A stretch of 64,000 nt of DNA from Pseudomonas sp. dw_612 (GCF_018449725.1 NZ_JAAVVC010000017.1:1-64000), one strand, 5' to 3'. Positions 16,289 to 25,206 are shown, counted from the stretch's first letter. The notes: generated from the sequence alone by a model not told the origin. Numbers and translations are program-made.

Positions 16289-17098
16289 TTACAGGGGGAT
16301 TGTGGGCAGATTGAAGAATGCCCGTGCACACGCCGTGGTGTGTGCCGCGAGGTCTTCTTCGCTCTCCTCACGATGCAACGCCACTTCGCGCAGCACTTCA
16401 GTCAAATACACCGGCTCATTCCGCCCGTTCTTCGGTTTCGGCCGCAAACTGCGCGGCAGCAGGTACGGCGCGTCACTCTCCAGCATCAGGCGTCCGCGTT
16501 TGATTTCCTTCACCAACGGATGCAGATGCGTGCCCCGACGTTCATCACAGATCCAGCCGGTGATGCCGATGTGCAGATCCAGATCGAGGTAACTGAACAG
16601 CGCTTTCTTTTCACCGGTGAAGCAATGCACGACGGCGGCCGGCAATTGATCACGGTAGTCGCGCAGGATTTCCAGCAGGCGCTGGCTGGCGTCGCGTTCA
16701 TGCAGGAACACCGGCAATTGCAGCTCGACCGCCATGGCCAGGTGCTGTTCCAGGACCTTTTCCTGCTGCGGGCGTGGCGAGAAATCTCGATTGAAATCCA
16801 GCCCGCATTCGCCCACGGCCACCATGTTCGGTTCCTTGAGCAAACTGCGCAGGCGCTGTTCGCTGTCGGCGTTCCAGTCGCTGGCGGAATGGGGGTGAAT
16901 GCCGGCGGTGGCGAACAGCCGTTGTGCGCTTTCGTCCAGTTGCCGACACAGCTCCAACGCCTGTTCGCTGCCGTCGACGCTGGTCCCGGTGAGCACCAAT
17001 TGGCAGACCCCGGCAGCGTAGGCGCGATCGAGTACAGCTTGGTGTTTATCGTCGAAACTGGGGTTGGTCAGGTTGACGCCGATATCGATGAGTTGCAT
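16289..17098 (-). CDS. tatD: TatD family metal-dependent DNase
   Basis: A 269-residue TIM-barrel hydrolase. It begins MQLIDIGVNLTNPSF, like true TatD (the YcfH/TatD2 branch has DSHCHLD there). Other family stretches are visible: AGIHPHSASDW, VGECGLDFNRDFS, HERDA and ESDAPYLLPR. TatD has 3'-5' exonuclease activity and is linked to DNA repair and fragmentation. The start at 17098 begins the barrel; ACCATG context and upstream GAGG are acceptable. Confidence 0.9.
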   Translation of the reverse strand: MQLIDIGVNLTNPSFDDKHQAVLDRAYAAGVCQLVLTGTSVDGSEQALELCRQLDESAQRLFATAGIHPHSASDWNADSEQRLRSLLKEPNMVAVGECGLDFNRDFSPRPQQEKVLEQHLAMAVELQLPVFLHERDASQRLLEILRDYRDQLPAAVVHCFTGEKKALFSYLDLDLHIGITGWICDERRGTHLHPLVKEIKRGRLMLESDAPYLLPRSLRPKPKNGRNEPVYLTEVLREVALHREESEEDLAAHTTACARAFFNLPTIPL

Positions 17099-17332
17099 GG
17101 TGCTACCTCGGACCAAAGGCCGGAAAGCATATCAGAGCTGTAGATTTATAAGAAAAGCCAAGAACTACAACGAGTTAAAGCTGTCTCTTGATGCCGCGAG
17201 ACAGGTCGGGTTGGTGAAACTGCCATCACTGTGCCAGTCTTTCGCACTTTGCCAGCGCTCAAGGCGCTCTGTTTCTGTCGTTCGATGTCATGAATTTTCA
17301 TGAGGTCGGCCAGTATTCTTTCCGGAGAGTGG

Positions 17333-18754
17333 ATGACACGTCCCTCGGTTTTGCTACTGCTGTGTTGTTCGTTGCTGCTGCCGCTGCCGGCGGTTGCGCG
17401 TCTGGCCGGACCGCTGCAAGCCGTGCCGACCACCAAGGTGCGCGACCTGGCGGAAATCCGCAGCAGCCGCGTGCTGAAAGTCCTGGTCAACCAGAGCCGC
17501 AACAGCTCCGGTGAAGTCCAGGGGCAGGCCATCGGTGTCGAATACCACCGCCTGCGCGCCTTCGAGCAATACCTCAACGGCCACGCCCGCGACGGCCAGG
17601 AAATTACCCTCAAGATCATCCCCAAAGCCAAGGACCAACTGCTCGGCGCCTTACAGCGCGGGGAGGGCGATCTGGTGGCGCCGGGGGAATTGCTCGATCC
17701 GCAATCCGGCCATGCCGTCAGTACCAGCGAACCGATTGCCAGCAACGTGCCGCTGATCCTGGTCGGCATCAAGGGCGAACGCCGTTACACGAAACTCGAA
17801 CAACTCTCCGGCAAAACCCTGGCGTTGCCGACCGGTAGCGCCGCCGGGGATGCGGTCAGCCAGATCAATCAAAAACTTGCCCTGCACAAACTGGCGCCGA
17901 TCAAGGTCGAGTGGGTCGATCCCAGTCTGGCGGTCGAGGATGTGCTGGAGATGGTCCAGGGTGGGATCTTTCACCTGACCATCGTCGAGCAACCGATCGC
18001 CGAGCGCTGGGGCAAGATCCTGCCCAAGTTGCGCTTCGATCGACAACTGCTGATCAGCGAACCGGGCGAGGAATACTGGTTCGTGCGCCGCGATGCCTCA
18101 ATGCTGCGCGCGAGTATCGATCGCTTCCTGACCACTTACAAAAAGCCGTCGGATGAGGACGTGGCGTTCCTGCGCATCTACCGACGGCTGTATCAAGTGC
18201 ACTATCCGCTGGCCAAGGCGGATCGACAGCGCCTGGAAAAACTCCGCCCGGTGCTGCAAAAACACGCGGACGCCCAAGGCATGGATTGGCTGAACCTGGC
18301 GGCGCTCGCGTTCAAGGAGTCGGCGCTGCAACCCGAGGCGCGCGGTAGCGGCGGCCCGACGGGCCTGATGCAGATCACCCCGTCGGCCGCCCAGCGGGTC
18401 GGCGTCAACAATATTCAGAACCTCGACGCCAATGTGCAGGCCGGGGCCAAGTACCTGGCGATGATCCGACGCAAATTCTTCTCCAGCCCCAAACTCAACG
18501 AGCGTGAGCGCATGGCGTTCGTGCTGGCGGCCTACAACATGGGACCGGAACGTGTTCAAGGAATGCGTGCCGAGGCCCGGCGTCGGGGGCTGAATCCGAA
18601 CCAGTGGTTCTTTCAGGTCGAGCGCATTGCCATGGAGCAGGTGGGAATGGGCGCCGTCAGCTATGTTAATAGCGTGAACAAGTATTACTTGGCGTTCGAT
18701 CGGGAGCGGGAGTCGTTGGAGCCTCAAGGGCAAAAAGTGGCCTCACGGAAATGA
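17333..18754 (+). CDS. MltF-like membrane-bound lytic transglycosylase
   Basis: A 473-residue cell-envelope enzyme with a signal peptide (residues 1-22, LLLLCCSLLLPLPAVA), then a solute-binding-protein-3-like module (about 40-265) and an SLT goose-lysozyme domain (about 290-430). The latter shows the catalytic Glu in AFKESALQP, followed by GPTGLMQITPSAAQ and AAYNMGPERV. These cleave peptidoglycan glycan strands to 1,6-anhydro products. This layout is that of MltF. GGAG lies 6 bases before the ATG at 17333; an in-frame ATG at 17300 is less likely. Confidence 0.88.
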   Translation: MTRPSVLLLLCCSLLLPLPAVARLAGPLQAVPTTKVRDLAEIRSSRVLKVLVNQSRNSSGEVQGQAIGVEYHRLRAFEQYLNGHARDGQEITLKIIPKAKDQLLGALQRGEGDLVAPGELLDPQSGHAVSTSEPIASNVPLILVGIKGERRYTKLEQLSGKTLALPTGSAAGDAVSQINQKLALHKLAPIKVEWVDPSLAVEDVLEMVQGGIFHLTIVEQPIAERWGKILPKLRFDRQLLISEPGEEYWFVRRDASMLRASIDRFLTTYKKPSDEDVAFLRIYRRLYQVHYPLAKADRQRLEKLRPVLQKHADAQGMDWLNLAALAFKESALQPEARGSGGPTGLMQITPSAAQRVGVNNIQNLDANVQAGAKYLAMIRRKFFSSPKLNERERMAFVLAAYNMGPERVQGMRAEARRRGLNPNQWFFQVERIAMEQVGMGAVSYVNSVNKYYLAFDRERESLEPQGQKVASRK

Positions 18755-18857
18755 TCGACTAAACTGATTGTTATGGCGGAATATTTGCGCTTTTACCATT
18801 CGATTTAACGATTAATATAGCGGCCAACCAACACACACAATCAATGGATGACACAGC

Positions 18858-19292
18858 ATGAGCTCACTGATCAACAAGGTACTGTTTACCCGCGCTGGCT
18901 ACGGCCTGACTGTTCTGCGGATTTTCGTCGGCATCATCTTCGCTGCCCACGGTTCGCAGAAACTCTTCGGCCTGTTCGGTGGCTACGGGATTGCCGGTAC
19001 CGCGCAGTACATGGAAAGCCTGGGCCTGGCACCGGGTCACCTGATGGCGATCCTGGCCGGTGGCACCGAGTTCTTCGCTGGCCTGGCCTTGATCATCGGT
19101 CTGCTGGTGCGCCCGGCGGCATTCGGGCTGATCTTCCTGTCGCTGGTGGCGATCTTCACGGTGCACATCAGCAACGGTTTGTTCATGGCCAACAACGGTT
19201 ATGAGTTCGCCCTGGCCTTGCTTGGCGGTAGCGTCGCGGTGCTGATCGAAGGTGCCGGCAAGCTTTCGGCGGACCGCGCCATCGCTGGCTGA
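18858..19292 (+). CDS. DoxX family membrane protein
   Basis: A 144-residue protein with four predicted membrane helices and the DoxX stretches IFAAHGSQKLFG and GGTEFFAGLALIIGLLVRPAA. Family members are linked to quinone or redox functions in the inner membrane, but this one's substrate is unknown. It is monocistronic and followed at once by a strong terminator. Confidence 0.85.
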   Translation: MSSLINKVLFTRAGYGLTVLRIFVGIIFAAHGSQKLFGLFGGYGIAGTAQYMESLGLAPGHLMAILAGGTEFFAGLALIIGLLVRPAAFGLIFLSLVAIFTVHISNGLFMANNGYEFALALLGGSVAVLIEGAGKLSADRAIAG

Positions 19293-19309
19293 CTGCTCTG
19301 GCTCAACGC

Positions 19310-19337
19310 AAAGGCCCGCATTGTGCGGGCCTTTTTT
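19310..19337 (+). terminator. Rho-independent terminator after the DoxX gene
   Basis: Perfect hairpin AAGGCCCGCA-TTG-TGCGGGCCTT followed by a T run. Confidence 0.92.
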
Positions 19338-19351
19338 GTTGCGCGTCATTC

Positions 19352-19381
19352 TTGACACTGTCCGGTCAGGTTCTCTAGGAT
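19352..19381 (+). promoter_or_regulatory. Sigma-70 promoter of the MetW-like gene
   Basis: TTGACA (19352-19357) and TAGGAT (19376-19381) with an 18-base spacer, directly after the DoxX terminator. The expected transcript starts near 19388 and has a leader of about 150 bases. Confidence 0.75.
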
Positions 19382-19390
19382 GCTGCCCAT

Positions 19391-19485
19391 GCGCCGATTT
19401 AAACAGCTACTTGCGGGGCGCCAGGTGACTCATTCGGTTGCCGACAGAAGCCTGGAGCAGGCTTCGAAATACCGCTAAAGCGCTG
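19391..19485 (+). promoter_or_regulatory. Candidate SAM-II/SAM-V-like riboswitch
   Basis: The leader has stem GCGCC (19391-19395)/GGCGC (19417-19421) closing the loop GATTTAAACAGCTACTTGC. Further on lie a perfect 7-bp hairpin GAAGCCT/AGGCTTC (19448-19466) and CCGCTAAAGCGCTGG (19472-19486). Loop bases CAGC (19404-19407) can pair with GCTG (19482-19485), making an H-type pseudoknot. GAUUU...UUGC in the loop and GCUAAA at the 3' side recall the SAM-II/SAM-V riboswitch core. The gene behind it resembles MetW. Class assignment is by eye and would need a covariance search. Confidence 0.5.
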
Positions 19486-19540
19486 GTTCGGTGTTGCCTC
19501 TCACCTGCCATGCAGACTTTCGAGGCAGAGACACGACCCA

Positions 19541-19849
19541 ATGAATGCATTAAGCCCCGTTATACGTCCCGCGCCGATCACGGCACATCTCACCCAGCGC
19601 AATCCAAAAATCCTGCTTGGCGGCAAACATCAGCCGACGCTCCTGCGTTACCTCGATGGCTGGCCACGTCGCACCGGCGGTCCCGCCGCATTCCTGATCC
19701 AGTTTGTCGAAGACGGCGAGTCCCTGGCGCGTTTCGCCAACGACAGTTTTGATCTGGCGGTGATTCAGTCGCCCACGCTTGAAGATGCACCGGAAGTGAT
19801 CAGGCAACTGACCCGGGTTGCCCGTCAGGGGTTGATTACCCGGCGTTGA
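19541..19849 (+). CDS. Short MetW-like / methyltransferase-related protein
   Basis: A 102-residue protein. Its C-terminal third (RFANDSFDLAVIQSPTL...VIRQLTRVARQGLIT) resembles the corresponding part of MetW, the methionine-biosynthesis methyltransferase-fold protein, but ends before MetW's PNFGHW motif. The N-terminal half has no GxGxG SAM-binding motif. So it is either a reduced stand-alone protein or a remnant. The start at 19541 is the first ATG after a long structured leader; no strong Shine-Dalgarno sequence is visible, which would suit control by the leader. The function is not established. Confidence 0.6.
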   Translation: MNALSPVIRPAPITAHLTQRNPKILLGGKHQPTLLRYLDGWPRRTGGPAAFLIQFVEDGESLARFANDSFDLAVIQSPTLEDAPEVIRQLTRVARQGLITRR

Positions 19850-19868
19850 AGCTACCGGCGTGGCTGAG

Positions 19869-20735
19869 TCATTTGTTTCGGCCTCTGAACTGGTTGGCCA
19901 ATAGGCAATTGATTACGATGCCACTGCGTGTCGACCAGTCGGTATTAATGATGTTGAAACGCTGGATGTAACTATTGCCATCCCTTGAATGAAACCATTC
20001 ATCGATTTTGTCGCTGAAGTCATCGGGCACAAACAGGCCTGTGTATTTGGCGCACTGAATCGAACGAAGTTGATAAAACTGTTTTGGCTGGGAAGAGGCT
20101 TCATCCATAAACTTTTTCAGGGTGTCAGTGGAGATATAGTTTTCGCCACTCCATTGCTGTTCAACGCCATTCCAGTAATCGGAGTTGTAACGGTATTGAT
20201 TGTAGGAGATGACAACTGTTCTCCCGGGGAGGGTGTTCCAGATATGCTCGACGGTCGAGTACCTGAAACTGGAAGGGATGGTCCGGTTGCCAATTTTCCT
20301 GTCAATCAATAGCCGCAGTTCTTCATGCGCGGCCTCCGTGAAGTTATCGAATTGATGGAAGTTCAGTATTATCAGTTCTTTGGCTCTGGCGGCTTTGCTT
20401 GAAGACGTCTCATAGAATTCATTGAGCACGTCCAGGATGTCGGTGCCGACGAAGCGATTCAGGGAGTTTCCGTGATAGAGCGCGAAGCGCTTGGGGCTGC
20501 CATCCGCTTCTCCTGGCTCAAATCTCACTCGCAGGTCCAGCACTCGGATACCGGCTTTGATTTGTTCCGACGCTGGTACATCCTGGGTGATTTGCTGAGG
20601 GAAGTTAAGTATGGACGCTTTCTTGTCGGCGCCAGAGTTGTGGGTGCCAGGTAATATAAGTTCGTCGATGCGAAGTTTATTGAGGTATAGCGTGTTGTCC
20701 ATCCAACGATCCAGACCTTCGATGCTGCTTGCCAT
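19869..20735 (-). CDS. PI-PLC X-domain-like phosphodiesterase
   Basis: A 288-residue protein of the phosphatidylinositol-specific phospholipase C fold. Motifs: LPGTHNSG with catalytic His32, LDLRVRF with Arg69, and LYHGNS with the second His (88). The Asp that follows the first His in Bacillus PI-PLC is Asn33 here. No signal peptide is seen, so it would be cytoplasmic or exported by a dedicated system. Base composition is clearly more AT-rich than the neighbours, suggesting recent transfer. The substrate could be a phosphoinositide or another phosphodiester; the bacterium itself normally lacks PI. Confidence 0.75.
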   Translation of the reverse strand: MASSIEGLDRWMDNTLYLNKLRIDELILPGTHNSGADKKASILNFPQQITQDVPASEQIKAGIRVLDLRVRFEPGEADGSPKRFALYHGNSLNRFVGTDILDVLNEFYETSSSKAARAKELIILNFHQFDNFTEAAHEELRLLIDRKIGNRTIPSSFRYSTVEHIWNTLPGRTVVISYNQYRYNSDYWNGVEQQWSGENYISTDTLKKFMDEASSQPKQFYQLRSIQCAKYTGLFVPDDFSDKIDEWFHSRDGNSYIQRFNIINTDWSTRSGIVINCLLANQFRGRNK

Positions 20736-20870
20736 GATTTATTCGTCCTTGAATAAGTTTTGAGTTTGATAAGTGCGCAATGATGGGCGCCTTATTAATT
20801 TCATTCAAGGACGTTAAGCTGTCAAAGTTTTTGAGTTGTATATATTTCGCTAGATATTGCTGCGTGGTTT

Positions 20871-21368
20871 TTATGGATAGGCAATGTCAACTATATAAAC
20901 CAATTGTTCGCCCGTCGGTGTTTGTACTCGAACTTCGGCGTCGAGTGCTTTACCAATCAACGCACGTGCCAATGGCGAATCAATGCTGATCAGGCCCAGT
21001 TTCAAGTCCAGTTCATCCGGGCCGACGATGCGATAGCGCGATTCCTTGCCGTCTTCAGCTTCAATGGTGACCCAGGCGCCGAAATACACCTTGTTCGGAT
21101 CGCTGGGTTTTTCACTGACGACTTTCAGCGCTTCCAGTCGCTTGGTGAGAAACCGCACGCGGCTGTCGATCTCGCGCAGCATTTTTTTGCCATAGGTGTA
21201 CTCGGCGTTTTCCGAACGATCACCCTGGGCTGCCGCTTCGCTGACCGATTGCGTCACCTGCGGGCGGCGCACGTGCCAAAGCTCGTGAAACTCGGCACGC
21301 ATCCGCGCTTCACCCTCGGGGGTGATCAGCGCGGTGCCAGCGGTGCGGGGAGGGCGATAACGGCTCAT
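20871..21368 (-). CDS. greB: Transcription elongation factor GreB
   Basis: A 165-residue protein with the N-terminal coiled coil (about 15-78; acidic tip near DRSENAEYTYGK) and the C-terminal FKBP-like domain (WVTIEAEDG...YRIVGPDELDLKLGLISIDSPLARAL). GreB binds the RNA polymerase secondary channel and promotes cleavage of backtracked RNA. The Arg-rich start MSRYRPPRTAGTALIT is more like GreB than GreA. Confidence 0.92.
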   Translation of the reverse strand: MSRYRPPRTAGTALITPEGEARMRAEFHELWHVRRPQVTQSVSEAAAQGDRSENAEYTYGKKMLREIDSRVRFLTKRLEALKVVSEKPSDPNKVYFGAWVTIEAEDGKESRYRIVGPDELDLKLGLISIDSPLARALIGKALDAEVRVQTPTGEQLVYIVDIAYP

Positions 21369-21402
21369 GGTGACTTCTTGTGATAGTGAGCGCTTGAGTC
21401 TA

Positions 21403-23907
21403 TCAACCCTCGCGCAAGACTGTCAGGGGGCTGGCATTCAAGGCACGACGGGTGCCGAACACACCGGCACCACCGATCAGCACGGCGCCGATCAGCGGCA
21501 ACACCAGCAGCCACGGATGCGGATGCCAGGGCAAGTCGAAGGCGTAGCGGTAAAGCACCAGGCTGACCAACTCCGAACCCAGTGCCGCCAGTAAACCGCT
21601 GACCGCGCCGAGCAGGCCGAACTCGATCCGCCGGGCCTTGACCAGCAATTGCCGCTCGGCCCCCAGCGCACGCAACAGCGCACCTTGGCGAATCCGTTCA
21701 TCCAGCGTGGCTTGCAGGCCGGAGAACAGCACCGCCATCCCCGCCGCCAACACGAACAACAACACGTACTCCACCGCCAGGGTGACCTGGGCGAGAATGC
21801 TGCGCAGCTGTTCCAGCAAGGCTTCGACCTGCAGGATGGTCACTGCCGGGAACGCCCGGGACAGGTCGACAATCTGCTGGTCGTGACCCGCCGCCAGATA
21901 AAAACTGGTGAGGTAGGTCGCCGGCAGGTCCTTCAAGGTGCCGGGCTGGAAGATCATGAAGAAGTTCGGCTGGAAGTTGTCCCAGTTGATCTCCCGCAGA
22001 CTGGTGACGTTCGCTTCGCGATTGACCCCGCCGACGGTGAACACCAGATGATCACCCAACTTGAGTTTCAGGCTTTCGGCAACCTTGCCTTCGACCGACA
22101 CGCCAGGAATCTCATCCGGGGTCTGTTCGCTCCACCACTTGCCCGAGGTGAGCTTGTTGCCCGCCGGAAGGTCCGCCGCCCAGGTCAGGCTCAAGTCTCG
22201 CTGGATCGCCCGGTCACCGGCTGAATCCTTGCTGACGATGTCCTGCACCGCTTCGCCATTGATACTGATCAGCCTGCCGGGCACCACCGGGTACAGCGGC
22301 GCCGATTGTGCCGACAGCTCGATCAGGCGATCGGTGAACGCTTGTTTGTCCGCAGGCAGAATGTTCAGGGCGAAATAGTTCGGCGCGTTTTTAGGCAACT
22401 GGTTTTGCCAGGTGTCGAGCAATTCGCCGCGCAGCAAAGCGATCAGTGCCATGGACAGCAGAATCAAGCCGAAGGCCAGGGATTGGCCGGCGGCCGCCAG
22501 CGGGTGGCGTAGCAACTGGCCCAAGCCCAAACGCCATGGCAGCGAGGCGCGGGCCAGCATCCGGCGCAGGCTGTTGAGCAGCAACAGCAGCAAACCACCG
22601 AGCACCACGGCGGCGATCACGCCACCGCCCAGCAGCGCGAAGGTCAGCACCAGGTCCAGGCTCAAACGCCACATGATCAGCCCGAGCGCACCCAACGCCG
22701 CGCCGTAGACCATCCAGGTGCTGGACGGAATCGGCAGCATGTCCCGACGTAACACCCGCAATGGCGGCACCCGCCCGAGTGCGGCCAGCGGCGGCAGGGC
22801 AAAACCGGCCAGTGCTACCAGCCCCGTGCCGATCCCGGCGATTGCCGGCAGCAAGCCGCCCGGTGGGACGTCGGTGGGCAACAAGTCATGCAACAGCGCG
22901 AACAGCCCAAGTTGGGCGAGCCAGCCGATCAGGGCGCCGCTGAGGCTGGCGAGCAGGCCGAGCACCGTCAGCTGCAAACTGAACAGCACCATGGTTTCCC
23001 GGCGGGACAGACCCAGGCAACGCAGCAAGGCGCTGGCATCGAATCGGCGTGTGGCGAAGCGGGTCGCCGACAGCGCCACCGCTACACCCGACAGTAAAAC
23101 GGCGACCAGACTGGCCATGTTCAAGTAGCGCTCGGCCTTGCCCAGGGCGCCACCGATTTGCCGGTTGCCGTCCCGGGCATCCTGGATGCGCTGGTTGGCG
23201 GCCAGTCCCGGTTTGATCAACTGGCGATAGGTTTCCAGCGCCTCGGCCTTGCCGCGCCAGAGCTCGCGGTAACTGACCCGGCTGCCGGGCTGCACCACGC
23301 CAGTGGCGGTGAGGTCGTTGAGGTTGATCAACACCCGCGGCGTCAAACTGTAGAAATTGCCGGCGCGGTCCGGCTCATAAGTCAGCACTCGCGTCAGCTT
23401 CAGGGTTTTCATGCCGACGTCGATGCTGTCGCCGATCTTCAGGTCCAGCGCCGTCAGCAGTCGTGCCTCGACCCAGGCTTCACCCGATTTCGGCCCGCCC
23501 CCGGATTCTTCGGGGGCAAACGGGGCGGGGGCACTTTTTAGTTCGCCGCGCAGCGGATAAACCTCGTCGGCCGCTTTGATGCTGGACAGCTGGATGCCGT
23601 TGTCGGTGGCGATGACACTGGAGAACTCCACCACCTGGGCGTGTTCGAGCCCGAGCTCGGTACCACTTCTGATCTGCTCGGGTCGCGCCGGCGAACTGCC
23701 TTCGAGCAACAGGTCGGCGCCAAGAAACTCGGTGGCGCGCAACATCATGGCGCCGTTGAGGCGGGCGCCGAAATAGCCGATGGCGGTACTCGCCGCCACG
23801 GCCACCAGCAAAGCGAAGAACAACACCCGCAGCTCACCGGCGCGGGCGTCGCGCAGCAGTTGGCGGATGGCGAGGCTGAACAGGCGCAATAGCGGCAAGC
23901 GTGCCAT
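21403..23907 (-). CDS. ABC transporter permease (YbbP/FtsX-MacB type)
   Basis: An 834-residue inner-membrane protein with two FtsX-type permease units: helices at about 18-40 and 270-440, then helices at about 480-500 and the last 120 residues, with large extracytoplasmic domains between. This matches E. coli YbbP, partner of the YbbA ATPase. It starts at 23907 by TGATG overlap with the ATPase stop. The cargo is unknown; gene order (permease, ATPase, divergent tesA) is the same as ybbP-ybbA-tesA in E. coli. Confidence 0.88.
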   Translation of the reverse strand: MARLPLLRLFSLAIRQLLRDARAGELRVLFFALLVAVAASTAIGYFGARLNGAMMLRATEFLGADLLLEGSSPARPEQIRSGTELGLEHAQVVEFSSVIATDNGIQLSSIKAADEVYPLRGELKSAPAPFAPEESGGGPKSGEAWVEARLLTALDLKIGDSIDVGMKTLKLTRVLTYEPDRAGNFYSLTPRVLINLNDLTATGVVQPGSRVSYRELWRGKAEALETYRQLIKPGLAANQRIQDARDGNRQIGGALGKAERYLNMASLVAVLLSGVAVALSATRFATRRFDASALLRCLGLSRRETMVLFSLQLTVLGLLASLSGALIGWLAQLGLFALLHDLLPTDVPPGGLLPAIAGIGTGLVALAGFALPPLAALGRVPPLRVLRRDMLPIPSSTWMVYGAALGALGLIMWRLSLDLVLTFALLGGGVIAAVVLGGLLLLLLNSLRRMLARASLPWRLGLGQLLRHPLAAAGQSLAFGLILLSMALIALLRGELLDTWQNQLPKNAPNYFALNILPADKQAFTDRLIELSAQSAPLYPVVPGRLISINGEAVQDIVSKDSAGDRAIQRDLSLTWAADLPAGNKLTSGKWWSEQTPDEIPGVSVEGKVAESLKLKLGDHLVFTVGGVNREANVTSLREINWDNFQPNFFMIFQPGTLKDLPATYLTSFYLAAGHDQQIVDLSRAFPAVTILQVEALLEQLRSILAQVTLAVEYVLLFVLAAGMAVLFSGLQATLDERIRQGALLRALGAERQLLVKARRIEFGLLGAVSGLLAALGSELVSLVLYRYAFDLPWHPHPWLLVLPLIGAVLIGGAGVFGTRRALNASPLTVLREG

Positions 23908-24590
23908 CAAGGCTCCAGAGGGGCGACCAGCAGGCCGGCTTCAAGGCGGATCAGGCGCCGGCAACGATGTGCCAGGCGTTCGTCATGGGTTACCAGCACC
24001 AGGGTCGTGCCGCGTTCCTTGTTCAGTTCGAACAGCAGGTCGCTGATGCGCTCGCCGGTGTGGCTGTCGAGGTTGCCAGTGGGCTCGTCGGCGAACAGCA
24101 CGTCGGGTTCGGCGGCAAACGCACGGGCGATCGCCACGCGCTGCTGTTCGCCGCCGGAGAGCTGGCGCGGCGAGTGGGTCAGGCGCTGGCCCAGGCCCAC
24201 CCGTTGCAGCAATTCGGTGGCGCGCGCCCGGGCGTCTTTTCGTCCGTCGAGTTCCAGCGGCAGCATGACGTTTTCCAGCGCGTTGAGACTGTCGAGCAGT
24301 TGAAACGATTGAAAAACAAATCCCACGTGCTCGGCGCGGATGCGTGCGCGTTGGTCTTCGTCGAGATTGCTCAGGGCTTGCCCGGCGAGGGTGACTTCGC
24401 CACTGCTCGGCAGATCGAGGCCGGCCAGCAGGCCGAGGAGGGTGGATTTGCCGGAACCGGAGGCGCCGACAATGGCCAAACTGTCGCCCTTGTTCAGTTC
24501 CAGGCTGAGTTCGTGCAGGATAGTCAGTTCACCTTCCGCGCTGGGAACCACTTTGCTGAGGTTCTTCGCGGTGAGAATGCTTGCGCCCAT
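23907..24590 (-). CDS. ABC transporter ATP-binding protein (YbbA-like)
   Basis: A 227-residue ATPase of the LolD/MacB group. Walker A GASGSGKST, Q-loop FQSFQLLDSLNALENV, signature LSGGEQQRVAIARAF, Walker B VLFADEPTGNLDS and switch His in VTHDERLAHR are all intact. The start at 24590 (MGASILTAKNLSK) begins the domain. It overlaps the permease start by one base and is divergent from tesA with a 10-base gap, so the two promoters must lie inside opposing coding sequence. Confidence 0.92.
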   Translation of the reverse strand: MGASILTAKNLSKVVPSAEGELTILHELSLELNKGDSLAIVGASGSGKSTLLGLLAGLDLPSSGEVTLAGQALSNLDEDQRARIRAEHVGFVFQSFQLLDSLNALENVMLPLELDGRKDARARATELLQRVGLGQRLTHSPRQLSGGEQQRVAIARAFAAEPDVLFADEPTGNLDSHTGERISDLLFELNKERGTTLVLVTHDERLAHRCRRLIRLEAGLLVAPLEP

Positions 24591-24600
24591 GGAGAATCCG

Positions 24601-25206
24601 ATGCGTGTTTGGTTTTTGAGTGCTGGCCTGGCCTTGATGTGCATGGCCCAGAACGCAGCGGCGGGTACAGTCCTGATCGTTGGCGATAGTATCAGCGCCG
24701 GTTTCGGACTGGATACACGTTTGGGGTGGGTGTCGCTGCTTGAGCAACGGCTCAAGCGCGAAGGTTTCGACGATAAAGTGATCAACGCCTCCATCAGCGG
24801 CGACACCAGTGCCGGAGGCCAGGCACGCCTGCCGGCGCTGCTTGCAGAGCATAAACCGGAGCTGGTCATCCTCGAATTGGGAGGCAACGACGGCTTGCGC
24901 GGAATGCTGCCAACACAATTGCAACAAAACCTTGCGGCGATGATCGACAGCTCCCGCGCCAGCGGTGCGAAGGTGCTGTTGCTGGGGATGCAATTGCCAC
25001 CCAACTACGGCGCCCGTTACACCGAGGCCTTTGCGAAGGTCTACGGCACGCTGGCGCAAGAGAAAAAAATCCCGCTGGTCCCGTTTTTCCTCGATGGGGT
25101 GGGCGGTCATCCGGAGCTGATGCAAGCCGACGGCCTTCATCCGGCAGCAGCGGCTCAGGACAAGTTGCTGGAAAATGTCTGGCCGACGCTGAAACCGCTG
25201 CTTTGA
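24601..25206 (+). CDS. tesA: Multifunctional acyl-CoA thioesterase I / lysophospholipase L1 (arylesterase)
   Basis: A 201-residue SGNH hydrolase with signal peptide (about 1-21, ending AAAG). Nucleophile Ser30 sits in VGDSISAG, block III is GGND, and the catalytic Asp177/His180 pair is in DGLHP. TesA is periplasmic and hydrolyses acyl-CoA, lysophospholipids and aryl esters. The last 48 codons (from 25061) are repeated almost exactly at 28581-28726. The full-length copy here is intact although the Hxs cassette begins right behind its stop codon. Confidence 0.93.
   Translation: MRVWFLSAGLALMCMAQNAAAGTVLIVGDSISAGFGLDTRLGWVSLLEQRLKREGFDDKVINASISGDTSAGGQARLPALLAEHKPELVILELGGNDGLRGMLPTQLQQNLAAMIDSSRASGAKVLLLGMQLPPNYGARYTEAFAKVYGTLAQEKKIPLVPFFLDGVGGHPELMQADGLHPAAAAQDKLLENVWPTLKPLL
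25061..25206 (+). repeat. Direct repeat, left copy (tesA 3' end)
   Basis: A 146-base segment that recurs at 28581-28726 with only two differences: CTTCAT here, CTGCAC there (both encode Leu-His). Identity stops exactly after the TGA stop codon. It brackets the Hxs cassette. Confidence 0.97.

Noticed and set aside
17099..17332. A small gene or sRNA between tatD and the MltF-like gene
   Set aside because: Short frames exist on both strands, but none has a ribosome site or recognisable product, and no terminator-like hairpin ends the gap.
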